Shown here: piece by piece, positions 58,529 to 61,891 of the stretch
Layout: each line of letters opens with the position of its first letter
Position numbering within the stretch: position 1 is the first letter of the stretch
Virus record (IMG/VR): IMGVR_UViG_3300028198_000001
Location: 1 to 61,891 of that record
DNA length: 61,891 nucleotides
DNA from: a virus
Strand: one strand, 5' to 3'
The notes under the pieces: generated by a model
What the model saw: only the letters and a program-made list of their open reading frames with translations
The model's database searches: none
What the model was told of the DNA's origin: nothing
Made by a program: the position numbers and the translations under genes

Positions 58529-59341
58529 TCATTCCGACTTCTTTTTCTTTTTGTAAATATAAGCATGATTTACAATTGCATCCACACCAATTCGTTTCAA
58601 TGAATGTTTGTGCTCATCCTTAAATGTTTCTACCATCTGGTCTAAAAATATATGCAAGCTTTGAACACTTGGATGCTTATTTTTATCCAATTCTTTTTGC
58701 ACACTTGCCATGTACTCTCTTGATAACTTCTCACCCACCATTGGATGAATACCAAATTGTTCCCAATACTCAACAGTTGATATTGCTATCTTTCCACTTG
58801 ACATCAAGTTTTGAATAGATTGTCTGAATCCCATTCGTATTGCATTTTCAATTTCTGAAGCTTCAAAATCTTCTTCATCCCAATCTTCTGCAATACCATG
58901 TGATGTACGAATCTCATCATATATATCTTGGTACATTCCAATTTCTTTCATCGCATTCTCTGCCGATGACCTCATTTGTTCTATTCCAACTCTAGCTTCT
59001 TCTGCTCTTACTTTATCCAGTTCGTTTTCAGAATCTTCCCACTTCTCAATTTTAATTTTATTTTTTTTAGTTTTAAAATGTGCCTCTATTAATGCATTTC
59101 GTTTATTGTCTATCTGTGATAAACATTGTTTCATTTGACGATATGGACTATCTGCCAACATCGTCATTGTCATCAACGTAGAAGTTGTCTGACTATTCTT
59201 TCTTCCTACTGCCGTTTTAGCTCTGTGTAATTCTGGTAATCTATCACAAATTTTTATTAATGCTTCTGCACTTATTGTTGTATTTGGAATTAAATCATTA
59301 ACTAATGTTTCAGATAAAACCAAAGATTTTTCTTCACTCAT
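58529..59341 (-). CDS. Charged helical protein in the fibre region (270 aa), paralogue of 42650-43531
   Basis: An unknown helical protein rich in Lys/Glu with a very basic C-terminus (YIYKKKKKSE). It shares motif order with 42650-43531: a central helix ending FKTKKNKIKIEKW, YMASVQKELDKNK, and HIFLDQMVETFKDEH. Not a propeller, no shaft module. Flanked by late promoters and adhesin genes, it may be a fibre-assembly helper kept with each fibre set. Confidence 0.6.
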   Translation of the reverse strand: MSEEKSLVLSETLVNDLIPNTTISAEALIKICDRLPELHRAKTAVGRKNSQTTSTLMTMTMLADSPYRQMKQCLSQIDNKRNALIEAHFKTKKNKIKIEKWEDSENELDKVRAEEARVGIEQMRSSAENAMKEIGMYQDIYDEIRTSHGIAEDWDEEDFEASEIENAIRMGFRQSIQNLMSSGKIAISTVEYWEQFGIHPMVGEKLSREYMASVQKELDKNKHPSVQSLHIFLDQMVETFKDEHKHSLKRIGVDAIVNHAYIYKKKKKSE

Positions 59342-59357
59342 ATTTTCTCCTTGTTAA

Positions 59358-59365
59358 TATTTATA
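59358..59365 (-). promoter_or_regulatory. T4-type late promoter
   Basis: TATAAATA on the minus strand within ACAGTATAAATATTAACAAGGAG, 16 bases before the 59341 start; the RBS immediately follows. Confidence 0.68.
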
Positions 59366-59384
59366 CTGTTTGTTTTCCTTAGTA

Positions 59385-60677
59385 TTAATCATTACAACCT
59401 GTGGCGCCTTTTAATCCAGTTACTAAATTTCCTACATTTGTAGCACTACCATCAGAAGCAAATGAATATTTTTGAATGAGTGTTGACCCACCATGATCTC
59501 CCGTACAATAACCATGTGTGGTTGAAGAATTTCCTGCTTGACCAGTTCGTGCGGATGATATAGTTCCTACATTTGTAGCATTTGCATCTGAAGCAAAGGT
59601 CCACTTATCAATCGTATTAATTTTATCTGGTTGAGAGGCTTTTTGCCCACCACAACAATAACCATGTGTTTCTGAATTGGTTCCCGAATTATCGTAACCT
59701 GTTGATGAATTTATGTCACCTACATCCGTACCGTTTGCTTCAGTTGAGAAATTAAATTTATCAATTACATTTGAAAAAGGACTTGCACCACCAGCACAAT
59801 ATCCATGAGTAAGTGAACTAGCACATCGAGTAGACATTCTAGCTACTGACATATCAGCAATATCAGTAGAATTTGTTTGAGATGCAAAGGGATATTTCAT
59901 AACAATATTTACATTTGTAGTCCACGGATGTGTATTTCCCATAGTTGGATAACCATAATCTTCAGCTGTAAAGCTGCCATTGTACGAAAATAGTATGGCT
60001 AAATCAGCCCAATCAGCAGCATTTCCTTGTGAAGCAAAAGCAAATCTATCAATAACATTTGTTGCAATATCAGGTGAACCACCTGTCATTCCACCAGCTC
60101 TATAACCATAAGTCGCTGAATGAGATGAACTAGCGCGATATATACTAGTAGTTAAATCTCCCCAATCTGCACCATTCCCATCTGTAGTAAAACTAAATCG
60201 TTGAATAACATTGCTCGTACTAGGACCTCCCAAAACAAAACCATAATTCTCACCATATGGCGGCGCTGGTAGAGGAATATTACCACTCTGCTCACCTACA
60301 TTTTTCCATACATTTTCACCAGCCGTTGCATCAGTACAAACATAAACTTCTCCTGAAGTTGTATTATGCCATTCAGTTCCAACTCCACCAGAAGGATTTG
60401 TTGAAATCGTTGGGTCACTTGCATTCTTAGTTGCACCTGCAACACCAGTTAAAGCTGCACCACTTACTGCTGGAAGTTTTGCAGTACCATCCAACTTAAC
60501 AATTTTACCAGCTGTTGTACCCGTATCTAATCGAGCAACTGGAATTGTTCCAGTAGAAAAGTTTGCACCAGCTACATTAGTAACTGCACTACCATCAAGT
60601 GCTGGTATTTTTCCGTTGGCATCCAGTATAACTAATCTGTTTGCACCTGTTAATCCATCTATAATTACATCGCCCAT
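59385..60677 (-). CDS. Propeller-type tail adhesin, paralogue 8 (430 aa)
   Basis: Starts MGDVIIDGLTGANRL. Shaft units ILDANGKIPALDGSAV and KLDGTAKLPAVSGAAL; junction VCTDATAGENVWKNVGEQSGN, then a proline-rich PLPAPPYGE not seen in other copies. Six repeats: YGFVLGG, YGYRAGG, YGYPTMGN, HGYCAGG, HGYCCGG, HGYCTGD. It has an unusual number of cysteines at the fourth position of the repeats. Ends GATGCND. Confidence 0.78.
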   Translation of the reverse strand: MGDVIIDGLTGANRLVILDANGKIPALDGSAVTNVAGANFSTGTIPVARLDTGTTAGKIVKLDGTAKLPAVSGAALTGVAGATKNASDPTISTNPSGGVGTEWHNTTSGEVYVCTDATAGENVWKNVGEQSGNIPLPAPPYGENYGFVLGGPSTSNVIQRFSFTTDGNGADWGDLTTSIYRASSSHSATYGYRAGGMTGGSPDIATNVIDRFAFASQGNAADWADLAILFSYNGSFTAEDYGYPTMGNTHPWTTNVNIVMKYPFASQTNSTDIADMSVARMSTRCASSLTHGYCAGGASPFSNVIDKFNFSTEANGTDVGDINSSTGYDNSGTNSETHGYCCGGQKASQPDKINTIDKWTFASDANATNVGTISSARTGQAGNSSTTHGYCTGDHGGSTLIQKYSFASDGSATNVGNLVTGLKGATGCND

Positions 60678-60724
60678 ATTTTTTCCTTGTTAATATGTAT
60701 ACTGTCATTTTGAGTTAATGCCAT
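60665..60724 (-). other. Vestigial fibre-gene start between paralogues 8 and 9
   Basis: After paralogue 9's stop there is the usual RBS (AAGGAAAACAA) and an ATG at 60724 reading MALTQNDSIH, like the MALTKIDISMM starts of other paralogues, but the frame stops after 19 codons, running over the start of paralogue 8. It looks like the 5' remnant of a fibre gene lost by recombination; chance is possible. Confidence 0.5.
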
Positions 60725-60733
60725 TTGTTTTCC

Positions 60734-61891
60734 TTATACTTGTTGTCCACAAGGTGTTCTTTGTGTCGTAGGAAGATCACCTACATCTGTAGCGTTTCCC
60801 TCTGAAGCATAACTCATCTTATCAATTATATTTCTATCCGAACCTGTCCAACCAGAAGTCCAATATCCATATGAAGTAGAGCTTGATGGGGAACAAGCCG
60901 CTCTGGCAACCGTCATTAAACTACCAAGAGAAGTTGCATTTCCAGAACTCGCCAAGGCATATTTTTGAACAACCCCTGTATTAACAAGTTGGTCAGTATA
61001 CGCATGAGTTGTTGAATTATTGGTCTGAAAAGAACCACCAGTATGAAGATCACCTACATCAACAGCATTACCATCAGAAGCAAACGCAAATCTATCAATT
61101 ACATTGTTGTACGGAGTGGCATCTGATCCAATTTCATAACCATAGTCTGAACCAGAGGCGTTACCCGATCCGTTCCTGTTTACACTTAAATTCCCAACTT
61201 CAGTAGCATTTGCTAGAGTTGCATATAACCATTTTTGAATCCCAGATGTATTATTACCTGCAATATAACCATGAGTAATTGACCCCGCTCCACCAGTGTT
61301 TGACGTGGCAGTATATAAATCTCCGTGGTCAACAGCATTCCCATCTGAACTAAAACTAAATTTATCAATTATATTTGTTGTGGGGCCTCCACCACCCGCA
61401 GTAAATCCATAAGTTTCTGACGAAGTTCCTGAACAGTTATCTCTGCCTTGTGTTAAAGTCCCAACAGCCGTGGCATTACCATCAGATGTAAAAGACCACT
61501 TGGCTATGTGATTACAATAATGACCATGACCAAAACCACCACTTGTATAACCATAAGTTGTACCTTGCCATGCCCAAGGCGTCACATCACCACTAGTCCC
61601 ACCTGTGCTTGTCCATACATTTTCACCAGCAGTTGCATCTGTTAAAATAAAAATTTCACCTGAAGTTGTGTTAATCCATTTCGTTCCAAGACCCGTTGAA
61701 GGATTTGTTGAAACCGTTGGGTCACTTGCACTCTTTGTGGCACTTGAAACTCCTGTCATAGCACCAGCTGCGATTGCAGGCATAGCACCAGAACCATCCA
61801 GTACTAAAACTTTACCAGTTGTTGTACCAGTATCTATGTTAGCTGTTGCGATTGATCCAGTAGTTACTTGAGTTGCATTAAGTGTAGTTAC
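60734..61891 (-). CDS. Propeller-type tail adhesin, paralogue 9, N-terminus cut by window edge
   Basis: The frame is open to the right edge (386 codons seen); the true start lies outside. The visible shaft is VTTGSIATANIDTGTTTGKVLVLDGSGAMPAIAAGAM and the junction ILTDATAGENVWTS, with L for C. Six repeats: YGYTSGG, YGFTAGGG, HGYIAGN, YGYEIGSD, HAYTDQLV, YGYWTSG; several lack the double glycine. Ends RTPCGQQV. It is the most diverged member in repeat sequence. Confidence 0.78.
   Translation of the reverse strand, partial: VTTLNATQVTTGSIATANIDTGTTTGKVLVLDGSGAMPAIAAGAMTGVSSATKSASDPTVSTNPSTGLGTKWINTTSGEIFILTDATAGENVWTSTGGTSGDVTPWAWQGTTYGYTSGGFGHGHYCNHIAKWSFTSDGNATAVGTLTQGRDNCSGTSSETYGFTAGGGGPTTNIIDKFSFSSDGNAVDHGDLYTATSNTGGAGSITHGYIAGNNTSGIQKWLYATLANATEVGNLSVNRNGSGNASGSDYGYEIGSDATPYNNVIDRFAFASDGNAVDVGDLHTGGSFQTNNSTTHAYTDQLVNTGVVQKYALASSGNATSLGSLMTVARAACSPSSSTSYGYWTSGWTGSDRNIIDKMSYASEGNATDVGDLPTTQRTPCGQQV

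Noticed and set aside
43588-61891. Diversity-generating retroelement acting on the adhesins
   Set aside because: No reverse transcriptase or template/variable repeat pair with adenine-biased substitutions was seen; differences among paralogues are spread over the repeats.

Overview
The window is a piece of a T4-like marine myovirus genome. It is AT-rich and densely packed: every gene but one reads on the minus strand, with short gaps and many 1-17 base overlaps. The T4 core set is present in T4-like order: neck and packaging (gp13, 14, 15, 16, 17), tail sheath and tube (gp18, gp19), head (gp20, core proteins, gp21, gp22, gp23), recombination (UvsY, UvsW, gp46, gp47), late sigma factor gp55, clamp gp45 and clamp loader gp44. 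Accessory genes (hsp20, MoxR/CobS-like ATPase, 2OG-Fe(II) oxygenase, fatty-acid desaturase, QueE) are of the kind carried by marine T4-like phages of cyanobacteria and SAR11. No photosynthesis genes are seen, so a heterotrophic, perhaps SAR11-like, alphaproteobacterial host is my inference; it is not shown by the sequence.

Layout in window coordinates (transcription runs right to left). 1-828: truncated queE. 908-3352: putative restriction-modification unit with a methyltransferase split into two genes. 3504-9503: SF2 helicase, gp44, an unknown gene, 2OG oxygenase, gp45, an unknown gene and an exported protein. 9514-13264: MoxR-type AAA ATPase and a large HExxH/VWA protein, each with its own early-type promoter. 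13441-15091: hsp20 behind a consensus sigma-70 promoter, and a cluster of envelope-directed small proteins. 15088-22490: gp46, HAD protein, gp47, proline dehydrogenase, gp55, dUTPase, UvsW and UvsY. 22535-25187: a tail-tube-like protein, the only plus-strand gene (desaturase), a nuclease and an exported thioredoxin. 25262-38263: head, packaging, tail and neck genes. 38268 to the right edge: a 23-kb tail-fibre/adhesin region with nine paralogous six-repeat (kelch/propeller-like) proteins, two glycine-rich fibres, a LamG-type fibre and many small structural proteins. The rightmost fibre runs off the window.

Regulation is readable. Six minus-strand promoters share an extended -35 motif (TTCCTTGTAT-like), a spacer of exactly 17 bases and a TATAAT-like -10; they precede early/middle genes. 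T4-type late boxes (TATAAATA) precede head, tail and fibre genes, matching the encoded gp55 and gp45. Hairpin terminators follow gp19, gp23 and (weaker) hsp20. No tRNA, CRISPR, transposase, integrase or reverse transcriptase was seen, and there is no gene-free stretch longer than about 180 bases.

The most striking points are the tandem expansion of propeller adhesins with shared junction sequences that look like recombination seams, a phage proline dehydrogenase inside the replication/recombination block, a desaturase lying antisense between an early promoter and its apparent target operon, a split and permuted methyltransferase next to a nuclease-like gene, and the shared promoter motif.
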